DNA of 64,000 bases. It comes from Marasmius tenuissimus. Lineage: Eukaryota > Basidiomycota > Agaricomycetes > Agaricales > Marasmiaceae. Position 1 is the first letter of the stretch; each line of letters opens with the position of its first letter. Under the pieces are notes generated by a model, which did not search any database, had not been told where the DNA came from, and saw nothing but the letters and a program-made list of their open reading frames with translations. Positions 10,705 through 20,247 of this stretch are shown piece by piece. Location of the stretch: assembly GCA_029532415.1 (NCBI GenBank), contig JAQOTA010000049.1, positions 1 through 64,000 on the forward strand, given 5' to 3'. The translations under genes and the position numbers were made by a program.

Positions 10705-11264
10705 TTCCTTCGGGTCGGTGATGTTGAGCAGTGGAGTTGAGCGATTGCCATGCGACCTAAAGGCTGCTGGCTGGATGCTATCTCGTAGTTCCTCGCGAGT
10801 TATAGGTTCGAGCACGGCTCGAATGAAGCAGAAAGAGGCCGAAAGCTGTTCTCAGCTGTTTTCAAGGCTGTTCCAATTTGAGACTCCGGATGTCATGCAT
10901 GTCAAGAGGCAGGCGTCTGAGACTGGACCCCCAACATTCTCACGACTTCCAGCTATACCTTTAAGCGCCGGTCAGCCCCTCTTTCTCTTTCTCGCCGGTG
11001 CTGTGACCTATCCTCTTTAGCGCTCCCCATGCACCCACTTCTGGGTAACCTGTACTCGATCATCAAAGATTTGACCAGGCTTCACGGGAATCAGCATCAC
11101 CTCCGCGTTCTTCGTAAGATCGTGATATGATGCCCGCAACTTATAGTAGTACTTGACCCAGGCATTCAGGCGACTATGTCAGTGCAACATCACTGTAGCC
11201 TGACTGAATCAACACGTCTGCTCCTGTACACTTCTCTTTCCTCATTTCGACCTCAGTGGAACCT
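10705..11264. other. Intergenic region containing the left end of the tandem duplication
   Basis: The first part is the upstream region of the F-box gene (minus strand). From about 10970 the sequence starts to match 13335 onward (shared ctttctcgccggtgctgtgacct, then gggta.cct and caaagattt.ac.aggcttcacgggaatcagcatcacc). This marks the left end of the first duplicated unit. No gene is seen before the start codon at 11265. Confidence 0.6.
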
Positions 11265-12796
11265 ATGCATGATGCACTACACGAAGACATTTTCTCTTAC
11301 CTGCAATCGCAATTCGGGGTGGCACTCGTGAGTTTGACCACATTCGGTTCCTCTGCACTTGTCATATTTAACGGCTCAGCTTCGTCCTAGTTCTTTGAAC
11401 GTGGGGACTGCTGTTTCTAACAATTGGAGAATGCTCACCAGACACTCTCAACACAGGCGCCGCCCTAGTTATCCTCGTGGGTGCTGCCACACTGCTCGTT
11501 TCCAGACATCGATTCAAGATCACTCCCCCTCCTCAGATATATGATTATTTCCTGACATTGGGTCAGTGGCTCGCTGGCACTGATCCAGACCAAATTTTCA
11601 TACAGGGTATTATCTAGGGGACGAGATTCTATATGTTTGGACCAAAAGCCGCTGGAATCTTTCGACGGTTTTGTTTTTCGTCGTTCGTTACTTGGTGTTC
11701 ATTCCGGCCGGCATAGCCTACAATGGTTTGTGTCAATGTCTATTCTTTCCCTTGGTTTCACGCTGATCAGTTCTCAGGTCATACGTCAAACTCTATCCCT
11801 ATGGAAGACTGTCAAGCCTGGACCAATGCCACCGCCTGTTAGTCATGGCGGCTTGAATTCTTGTCGCCGGCGGCGGGCTGACGTATACGTTTTGGCCACT
11901 TTATAGATAGCGAAGTGGGGATGGTCGTCATAATCGAACGTGTGGTCCCATTTGATCCTTCCTTGACTTGCGACTCACGTACCTCCTTTACTCCTCGATA
12001 GTAGTCCTCGGCTTGAGGGTATGGGCGCTGTGGGACCGAAACAAGAAGGTCGCGGTGGGTATCGCGCTAACTGTCGTTATGCTTTTAGCCATTGGCTTCC
12101 AAAAAATCGCTGTCATTGAGGGAACACGGACCGGTGAATCTCAGTGTCTTCAAGATTCATAAGACTTCGCTTATTTGTGGTGTTAGCTTTCAGTTTTGAA
12201 TTCTACAACGTTAGTGGACGCTGTCCTCCTCAGTTCAGCGGGATGGACGGTGGTTCCGGGAGCGATGCGCTTTCCACTGGTTTTATGCTGATTGTCGTCT
12301 ACGAAACAAGTTGAATCAGTCTCAAATCTGCTCGAACGAAGGCTAACGGCGTGTCCCTGTAGTGATTCTTGTTTTGACTTTGATACAGGCATACCGGCAA
12401 GGATTTGAGCGGGACCAGAGATTTATGAGCTACATCCTCCAAGGCTTCCGGCGTCCCGGGATGGGCACGCGATTCATAGACTCGTTTATCTCTCAAGGTT
12501 AGTCGCCCACGGCTTCAACTCATCATCGCCGAAGAAGATTTATCTTTACCTACAGGGGTTGCCTATAACTGCATTATCCTCGGTAGCTATCACGCCCCTC
12601 GCATTTTGCTCGGAATTGGCCTTGACTCTCCATCTAGCGTGGTCGACTGCCAACATAGTCTGTCGCTATAAACTACCTGTGGGTCCATACTAGACTTTAC
12701 GTGAGGAATCATTCAGTGTACTGACTCGATGGACGATAGTTGGCATATGTGAATATTCTCGTCGAGTGCGTTACTTTCTTCTTTTTGGCGTCCTAA
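11265..12796 (+). pseudogene. DUF6533 seven-helix membrane protein, copy 1, with premature stop
   Basis: Paralogue of the gene at 13646-15490 with the same exon order. Agaricomycete DUF6533 proteins have about seven transmembrane helices and no known function. Visible signatures across exons are the first helix joined to IYDYFLTL and then a DEILYVW block (about 11600-11640), the RYLVFIPAG helix, a CQAW..NAT loop, VLGLRVWALWDR, FEFYNVSGRCPPQF, and GVAYNCI joined to TANIVCRYKLP. The ATG used by copy 2 reads ATT here, so the likely start is the next ATG, 11265. In the last exon the frame meets TAA at 12794-12796 where copy 2 has CAA. The cytoplasmic tail still readable to the stop at 13078 is therefore lost. 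It may be a truncated protein with its helices intact or an early pseudogene. Confidence 0.65.
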
Positions 12797-13149
12797 TCCC
12801 ACTCACGGACCAGCCTCCAACTGGCCATGCATGCCGTTCTGGTTTCTCGGATGCTCCTACATCTCAGGAAGCAGAGCAATCGGCGCGGCTTCGCGTCTTC
12901 ATCCGGATGGTCTGTTTTGTCAGGGCTGGCAGTGGCTCCGAATCCCAATTTCCCTCTGGTCATGGAGCCCGTGACGTCCTGCCCTCAAATCACATTCCTA
13001 GATTTGGGAAGTCCGCTCTCTTACGACTGCGAGCGGCCAGGATCAAGTCCAGGCGGCAGGCAGCATAAAACTGAGTAGCGTAACAAATCAAGGGCGCAGA
13101 GAGCCTGAGTGGCACTATTCGTAGAACCTCGTGTGCTAATTTATTCAGG

Positions 13150-13332
13150 CCTGGTCGTTTTATGCGGAAAGATGAATTCTCAGATTTGTGGGTCTGACCG
13201 AAATTCGGGGCCGAATACCGCTCATCTTCCCGCTATCGCCGTCTGAATACATCGTGAACTCCTACGATCAAACTCTGTCTGTAACCTTCACTTCTGACGC
13301 CTCGAACGGACAGTGCGGAATTTCGCGGTCAG
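13150..13332 (+). pseudogene. ATL gene stub in duplication unit 1
   Basis: Matches the sequence around the first exon of the ATL gene at 15728 (shared catcttcccgctatcgccgt and aactcc.acgat.aaactct) and the remnant at 19731. The ATL start codon is ACG here, and the match stops after gacagtgcggaatt, where unit 2 begins. Only the 5' flank and a few codons of the gene survive. Confidence 0.6.
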
Positions 13333-13344
13333 TCGCCTCTTTCT

Positions 13345-15760
13345 CGCCGGTGCTGTGACCTGTACTCCTCAGACCTTCCCATGACACCCACTTTTGGGTA
13401 GCCTTTATTCCACCATCAAAGATTTAACAAGGCTTCACGGGAATCAGCATCACCCCATAGTCCTTCCTCAGATCGTGATATGATTTTCGCAAGTACTACT
13501 TGACCCAGGCACTCAGACGATCACGTCGGACCAACTCAAATTCCCTTCTAATGATTACTGTGATGTCCTTCATTCAATTGGTAGCTCTACTTCTAAAGAT
13601 CTTGACCAAATCGAAACATTTCTATCGTACTCTCACCCACCCCTCATGTCCGCCTTGGCACCCCAAAATGACCCACTACACGACGCCATTTTCTCTTACC
13701 TGCAATCGGAATTCGGAGTCGTAATCGTGAGTTTGCCCACTTCCGGTCCCTCTGGCATAGTCGATAATTCAGTCTACTCTTAGTTTTTTGAACGTGAGGA
13801 CTACTGCTTTCGGCGATCGAGTGTATTCCTCATCAGGCATCCTCAACGCAGATGCCGCGCTGGTTTTTCTTGTGCGTGCTGCCACGCTGTTGTTATGTTT
13901 CCAGGCATCGATTCAAGATCATACTCTCTCAGGTTGATGACTACTTCCTGACATTAGGTCAGTGGTTCGACGACTCTTATCCAGGCCAGTAAATCACGCA
14001 AGGAACTATCCAGATGAAGAGATTCTCTACGTTTGGACCAAAAGCCGTCGGAATCTCGCAACGGTCCTGTTTTTCGCCGTTCGTTACCTGGTGTTCATCC
14101 CAGCCGGCCTCGCCTACCATATGCACGGTTCGTGTCAATGTAGATTCAGCTTGGTCATCGCCTTATCTTACTCTCAGCTAACACGCCTCATTCTATCGCT
14201 ATGGAGGACTGCAAAGCGTGGACAAACGCGGCCGCTTGTTAGTTGTGTCATCTTGTTCTTTTGTGACAACCGCCGCCGGCGGTCTAACATTTGAGTATTG
14301 GCTGCTTTTACAGATAGCCAAGTGGGCATGATTTCCATTATCGAAAGTGTGGCCCCAGCGTCAACTCCCTTAATTTGCGATACTCACCTCCTTTGACTCT
14401 CAATAGTAGTCCTTGGTTTGAGGGCATGGGCGCTCTGGGACCGAAGCAAGAAGGTTGCGTTGTGCCTCGGACTAACTGTCCTTGTGCTTGTAGTCATTGG
14501 CTTGCACAAGGTCGCCACCATTCAGGGGACGCAAACCGGTAAACCTCAGCATCATCAGGCTATTCATAAGACCCTACTCACACGAAATACCAGCCTTCAG
14601 CGTTGACTTCTACAATATTAGCGGACGCTGCCCTCCCCAATTCAGCGGGAAGGACGGGGACTCCGGAAGCGATGTGCTCTCTACCGGTTTCATGATGATT
14701 GTTGCCTACGAGTCAGGTCAGATTATCCCCAGCTCTCCTTGAGCAGATAGTAACGGTGTCTCCCTATAGTGGTCCTCGTCTTGACGTTGATACAGGCCTA
14801 CCGACAAGGATGCGAGCGAAACCAAAAATTCTGGAGCTACATTTTTCAGGGCTTCCGGCATCATTGGTCGAGCTCGCGATTCATAGACTCATTCATCTCC
14901 CAAGGCCAGTAAAACAGATTTTATTATTGACGCCAAAGAAAATTGAACTCGATCTAGGGGTTGCCTATAACTGTATCACCCTCGGTAGATTTCATACAGG
15001 CTCTACACCCCTCTCAAGATTGACACTGGCTGTGCATATAGTGACGTCGACCGCCAACATAATTTGTCGCTATAAATTGCCCGTAAGTCCACGCTAGATT
15101 TCGCATGAGGAAGTGTTCAATGACTGACCCGGAGGACGATAGTCAGCATATGTGAATATCCTCGTCGAGTGCATTACTTTCTTCTCTTTGACGTACCAAT
15201 CTAACTCGTGGACTAGCTTTCAACTGGCCATACATGCCATTCTGGTCTCTCGGATGCTTCTATATATCAGGAAGCAGAGCCATCGACGTTCCTTCGGCTC
15301 CTCATCCGGATGGACATCGCTTTCAGGGCTGGTGGTTGCCCCCAACTCCAATCTCCCTTTGGTGGATCCCGGAACGTCCTGCCCTCAGATCACCTTCCTG
15401 AACTTGGGAAGTCCGCTCTCTTACGAATGCGAACGGCCAAAGCCAAGCCCGAAGTTAACAGGCGGCTGGGATCAATATAAAGTAGAGTAGAGTTCGAAAT
15501 AAAAGGCGCAGAGGGTATGAGTAGTGTACCTCCTATACTAGTTCATTAGCGCATTGACCCTAGCCAACTGCTTTGTACTGATTCTGAAGATACCAATGAT
15601 TCAGCCCGACTCGGCATCTATATCTATCGGAACTGACGCCCACCTTCCCGCTATCGCCGTTGAATGCATCATGAACTCCCACGATCGAACTCTCCTCACA
15701 ACCCTCACTTCTGTCTCGACGACTCGAATGGATAGTGCGGAATTCCACGCAGCCGTGGGT
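13345..15760 (+). repeat. Tandem duplication unit 2
   Basis: Direct repeat of 10970-13344, carrying the intact DUF6533 copy 2 and running into the complete ATL and esterase genes. A third, fragmentary copy of the same segment lies at 19494-19900. Confidence 0.8.
13646..15490 (+). CDS. DUF6533 seven-helix membrane protein, copy 2 (387 aa, 13 exons)
   Basis: Spliced model: 13646-13726, 13784-13793, 13837-13871, 13933-13957, 14014-14127, 14178-14237, 14314-14346, 14407-14538, 14594-14716, 14770-14904, 14958-14984, 15042-15082, 15143-15490; 1164 nt in frame. The DUF6533 hallmark block reads DDYFLTL.EEILYVW after a hydrophobic run, followed by AVRYLVFIPAGLAY, the loop CKAWTNAA, VLGLRAWALWDR, VDFYNISGRCPPQF, a helix ending VAYES, a charged segment (RQGCERNQKFW) and STANIICRYKLP. 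The long final exon encodes SRMLLYIRKQ and a soluble tail. The second exon is only 10 nt. The intron after 14904 starts GC instead of GT. Function unknown; the topology resembles a receptor, but this is not evidence of one. Confidence 0.75.
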
Positions 15761-16297
15761 TTTCTGAAGACCGTGAATTTACTACTCATGAACAGAAGGC
15801 TCAGGTCTACGAGACTGTAAGGTTGATACCACCAGGCAAAGTTACCAGCTACGGTACGCCTGTTTCGAACGTTGACTCAGAAGTTCCGGCTATCCAACAC
15901 CGCGATAGGCCACATCGCAAAACTCATAGGAATGCCTAATCACTCTAGACACGTCGGTCAAGGTGGGTGGAATTTTGGGCTGTCTATCTATTCTACAGTG
16001 GTTGACCGGGCAGTTCTTGGGTTCCTCAATCTGGCTGCAAATGCGTGACTAGCCCTCAAATTCGCCGATCCCGACGTGAATCCGCCTATCCCGTGGCAAC
16101 GAGTCGTAAGTTCTTCTGGTACCATCTCAGACCGTGGACCCGGAACCCAGGGAGCACAGCGACAGCGTGAAGAACTCGAAGCTGAAGGGGTCGAAGTGAC
16201 TGTTGGCCGCACCGGAGACTTGAGGGTGGATATGAGGGCATATGGTTGGTTCCCTAACAGTTTGGAGCCGAATCATCAACAACCTCAAGAGGATTAA
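15728..16297 (+). CDS. ATL1: Alkyltransferase-like protein (ATL, 124 aa, 4 exons)
   Basis: Spliced model: 15728-15754, 15805-15853, 15909-15962, 16053-16297; 375 nt in frame. ATL proteins bind O6-alkylguanine, flip it out and hand the lesion to nucleotide excision repair without removing the alkyl group. Key residues are visible: Y25 in the GKVTSYG motif (base rotation), R39 in SRHVG (arginine finger), and IPWQRVV, where W58 replaces the methyl-acceptor Cys of true MGMT enzymes. The first two positions agree with those known for S. pombe Atl1. The start gives MDSAEFHAA; an in-frame ATG upstream would add an unconserved leader. The gene lies convergent to the esterase, with stop codons 88 bp apart. 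Two decayed copies lie at 13150 and 19731, so this is the only working ATL in the window. Confidence 0.9.
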
Positions 16298-16384
16298 GAT
16301 CGGAACAGTTCTGGATTGAAAATGGAGAAAATATATCATAATCAGGCTACATGTCAAGGTCGTTATAGTTCTTTCTACCCCTCT

Positions 16385-18535
16385 TCATATATTGATCTCC
16401 TGGCCCAAACTGTGCCAGAATTCACATCTCTTCGCTTGCGTCGACATCTCTTCCATGCGAGTGCCAGCAGGGTCGAGGCGTAGGCGTCGGGTTCCTCGTG
16501 GGTCCGTAGCCTAAAGGAGAGCATGGTTCACGATTGAGCATTGAACGGGTAAAGATGATTCTCACCTCCCAGGTCGCCAGGCTAGATTGTGGTTGTCCCG
16601 AAGTCACAAACGACGAATAGAACTCCCTCATGCCTTTGAAGAGAGCCTCGTCATCATCAGATGCTGCGCTTGCATCTCCCCAAAATGCAACCAATTCAGC
16701 GCGATGATCAGACCCAAGATGGTCATTGTTGTAGCTGCCATGCGATGAAGGTTCGTTGTATAGTCAGGCGACAGGGTTCGAGGACCAGAAACACTCACTG
16801 ATATTGGAACGCCTTCATGGGAGACTTGCTGGCAGCTCCGCCAGTAATGAGGCTAGCCGTGCAAATGTATCGAAGCTCTCCGTACATCTGTTGGCCTTGT
16901 AGACTGAACGAGTTGCTGTAGTCCTCAAGAGGATAGAGTGCGAGGGCATTATTGAAGCTTTTCTTAGTCAACGAGGCGTATTGCCCTTGCAAGAAGTTAT
17001 AGACTGTATCCTCGGTCGCATTCGGCATAGACGTATTCGCGTTTGGGTCTTTCAACTCGCTCGACCAGTTTGCGCCTTCATCAGAGTTAGCGCTGGACCG
17101 CAGTGAAGTCAGCCCAGCATTCTTGGTAGAAGTAAGGGAACCGTTTTCGTACCCGAAAAGAACGGGCACCTGTGCAAATTTCCCCTCTGTGAATCCTTCA
17201 ACAGGACGTGTTGTGATGAATTCTCCATCAAGTTGAGGTGCGAAAACGTAGCGGGTTGCAGGTCGGGCTGCGAGAACTTTCTTGCCAGCTCGAGCGAGCG
17301 TTTCGGTATCAACAGAGCGCAGACATTTCAACGCCGCGGCGCTGTCATCCTCATCACAACCACTAGAAGAGGTTATTTTCTATTGAGTCTTGAAAACGGA
17401 GATGGAACTCACGAGTAAGATACCATATCATCGAAGACTGATTGTACATAGTCTCCATCAGACGGGGGTGTGAAAGTGAGGGATGGACTATCCCCCATGG
17501 CTGCCCTGAAAAGACCTTCGGAGTTGCCATTGTTTGCGAGAAGCTGGGGGCAGAGTGTCAGTTAGCGCCTCACGACTAAAGTCACAGTTTCGCTAGTTAG
17601 TCGCATACATGGAACATGGTGGAACCAGCTCCCGCTGACTGTCCCCAAATTGTAACTTTGCTGAGGAAAAAAAACAAACCCTGAGCAACGCGTAGTAAAC
17701 AAATAGGAAGAATGCCGGTCACCTTGGATCTCCACCAAATTTCCCGATGTATCTCTGTACCCACCGCAATGCGGCGCGCTGGTCTTGCAACCCAGCATTC
17801 AATTGCCCGTCAGCTTTCACGGAAGAACCACCTGTCCTGCGTGGTCAGTCCCCAAATAACCCAGTGACTCAGATACGTGGCGTACCCAAGAACCCGAATG
17901 GACCCAATCGATATTGGAATGACACGAAAACAAAAGGCTCCTTGGTTGTGGCGAAAAGTTGCGTGGGATTAGCGCTACGGCTACTTCCACCTATGAATCC
18001 TCCTCCATGGAACCAAACAAGCACGGGAAGCGGTCCTGAGACAGCCGAAGCGGGGATGTATATCTATTCACCACATCAACAGTTAGTGCATGGAGAACCC
18101 GTCTTCAACTCACGTTGCCAAACAAGCAATCCTCAGAACGACCCGCAGCGACCCGATTACTCCGTATGCATGTGTCTCTGAACTATTTCGGGAGGTTCGC
18201 GATATGAAGAACAGGCTAAAAGAGTCACATAGTATTAGAACTGACCCGGGTGGCATCGACGACGCCTAGGTCTTTCGAAGGGGGCGAAACTGCTGCCCGG
18301 AATCGTAGGTCGCCAACTGGAGCGTCGGCATAACGCACACCTCGGTAGGCGATCGTGCCAGTGTTGTCGTCTTTGGATCCAATGAAAGTCCCGTCTAATG
18401 GATTATGCGGCTGTCAGAGGCGGGCCATGTCTAACAGCTGATATAAACCTCACAGTCAAGTGCCACCTGCGGCGCTTGAGCCGACGCGGATACGGACGTG
18501 ACGAGCAAAGCGAGCGAGAGAATGGATTTGAGCAT
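16385..18535 (-). CDS. Secreted type-B carboxylesterase, copy A (522 aa, 11 exons)
   Basis: Spliced model: 18535-18454, 18394-18246, 18182-18114, 18063-17886, 17831-17723, 17660-17609, 17543-17413, 17362-17153, 17092-16799, 16734-16566, 16510-16385; 1569 nt in frame. Family members hydrolyse carboxylic esters or lipids outside the cell. The N-terminus (MLKSILSLALLVTSVSASA) is a signal peptide. Conserved parts: YGTF.GS, YRGVRYADAPVGDLRF, SEDCLF, oxyanion hole HGGG at 119-122, nucleophile Ser204 in GQSAG, Glu332 in ANSDEG and His435 in GSDHRAEL. The catalytic triad is complete and the length suits the family. The C-terminus carries the R.CEFW motif. Paralogue of the gene at 20248; the substrate cannot be told from sequence. 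Confidence 0.92.
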
Positions 18536-19493
18536 TGAGAGGACAGAGAGGTAGGGAAGGCAAGAAGAACCTCTGCTCTATATACTGGAAATGGATTGTG
18601 AAGGTGGGAACTCCGAACAGGGAGGTTAGGAGTCCCGGCTTCGGATTAGATGGTAATATCGGACTTTCGGAATTCCAAGCGGATATGAGTCCGGGTTGGA
18701 AGTCTTGAATGAAATCTTCGCGTTCACGACGAAATGTCAAATTCCCGGTAAGCACCTTCTTCGTTCAGAGAGTTAGATCGTTTTTGACAGTCTGGATGGT
18801 CGCTCACCCGCCGAACCTACGAGGTCGAACCGATGGTCAATGAACCGACTTGTCTGTTCAGGTCAGTGAGGTTTTGGTGATGCCATGGCCTGCATAGCGT
18901 GCGTCGTAACCGTCGAACGTGTTGAGGGAGTTTCAAGCTTCTTAAGTCTATAAAATAACGACCATCCTCCAGCCTCTGTCAACGCGTACGCAAAGTTGTC
19001 CCCTCGACCAGAGTACGGTTGCCAGGGTTGTGCTGGCCATAGGTTGTGTCGGGGTTTCGAAGAGGTGCCTTTCGGAACGAGGAAGGTAAGTCTCACGCCA
19101 CCTACAGGCAGGCAGGCCAGTCCTTTGCGAACAACCACAACCACTGCTGGATATCTACATGCCTAAGTTGTAATAGCTGAGGACTCCGTATCGCGTGAGG
19201 TTCAAGCGAAGTTAAGTATTCAATCTCGCCTCAAGAAACATGAGATATATCGCCCCATGCCATCGAAGCTTGAAAAGGATGCAGGTACAGCGCAATGGTT
19301 TCAGAAATGGCGCGAATCAGTGTAGACACAAGCTATAAGCTTGCGTCGTAGTGTCAATCATCAATACAGTATTTCACGACGTAGCAAGCTTGTTTTTTAT
19401 TCCCTTGCAGTGAGAGGGCGGATGCCGAACCTGGCTGTGCCGTAGTGCCGCTGTCAAATTTGAGTTCCGAATCGCACCCACTCCGAACTCGAA
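18536..19493. other. Upstream region of esterase A and spacer between duplication blocks
   Basis: The part next to the esterase start (18536-18800) matches 22377-22650, the same region of copy B, including the TATA box. The rest (about 18800-19493) has only short unconnected frames, and I recognise nothing in it. Confidence 0.5.
18579..18584 (-). promoter_or_regulatory. TATA box of esterase A
   Basis: TATATA on the minus strand, 44 nt before the start codon, in the same place as the TATA run of the paralogue. Confidence 0.55.
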
Positions 19494-19720
19494 ATGCCCA
19501 CAACCGTCCTGGCCACTTCAACTCGTCGCCGAAGAAGTGAGTCTATTTATAAGTACCTACAGGGGTCGCCTATAAATACATCCTCGGTAGCTATCATACC
19601 TCTCGCATTCTACTCGGGGTTGACCTTGACTGTCCGTGAGTCCATACTAAGTATACAGAATCAAGAACGCAGAGCCCTAGTGGTGCTATTCATAGAACCT
19701 CGCGTACTAATTTATTGACC
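19494..19720 (+). pseudogene. DUF6533 remnant, copy 3
   Basis: Matches the 3' half of the two DUF6533 genes: the intron and exon around ggggt(t/c)gcctataa...atcctcggtagctatca, then gtgagtccatac, followed directly by the 3' flanking sequence (gcagag...ctattcatagaacctcgcgtactaatttatt). The rest of the gene is deleted, including helices 1-5 and the final exon. It marks duplication unit 3. Confidence 0.65.
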
Positions 19721-19730
19721 CCGGCCGTTA

Positions 19731-20166
19731 TTTTACAGAATTGTGGCTCCGACTCGGAGCCAGCTGCCACTCATCTTTCCGCTACAGTATTGCTGTTTGA
19801 ATACACCATGAACTCCCACGATCAAACTCTGCCCATAACCTTCACTTCTGGCGACGCCTCGAATGGAGAGTGCAGAATTCCACACATAGGTATTCTCCAA
19901 CTTGTGCTCGCCAACACGTGAATGGCACTCAAGTTTGCTGATCCCGACGTGAACCCACCTATCCCATGGCAGCGAGTCTCAAGTTCTTCTGGCACCATCT
20001 CAGACCGTGGACCCGGAATCCAAGGAGCACAGCGAAAAGCTCGAAGCCGAGTAAGTCGAAGTGACTGTTAGTCGTACCGGAGACTTGAGGGTAGATATGA
20101 GGACGTATGGCTGGTTTCCTAACAGTTTAGAACCGACGGATCATCAACAACTTCAAGAGGATTGAG
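19731..20166 (+). pseudogene. ATL pseudogene, copy 3
   Basis: Homologous to 15620-16297, but exons 2 and 3 (the DNA-binding part with Tyr25 and Arg39) are missing: after the first codons of exon 1 the sequence passes through a short unrelated stretch into exon 4. Exon 4 still reads FADPDVNPPIPWQRV, but a TAA replaces a glycine codon in the EAE-G-VE segment and a small deletion precedes it. It cannot encode a functional ATL protein. Confidence 0.8.
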
Positions 20167-20247
20167 ATCGGAAAAGTGTTGGATGAAATTAGAGAGAATA
20201 CATCATCATGATCATGTTAAGGTGGTTATAGCTCTTTCTGCCCCCCT

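Larger units (their letters stand above)
10970..13344 (+). repeat. Tandem duplication unit 1 (DUF6533 gene plus ATL stub)
   Basis: About 2.4 kb directly repeated in 13345-15760. Homology covers the upstream region, all exons and introns of the DUF6533 gene, the 3' flank (gcgcagag...cactattcgtagaacctcg...taatttatt) and the first exon of the ATL gene. There unit 1 breaks at about 13332 and unit 2 begins directly. Divergence is moderate, with substitutions and short indels in introns, so the duplication is not recent. Confidence 0.8.

Noticed and set aside
11480..11545. A 39-nt intron starting GTTTCC in DUF6533 copy 1
   Set aside because: Too short, and copy 2 has no matching phase. The donor GTGGGT/GTGCGT upstream gives 60-61 nt introns in both copies and the family's usual AALxxLxYDY spacing.
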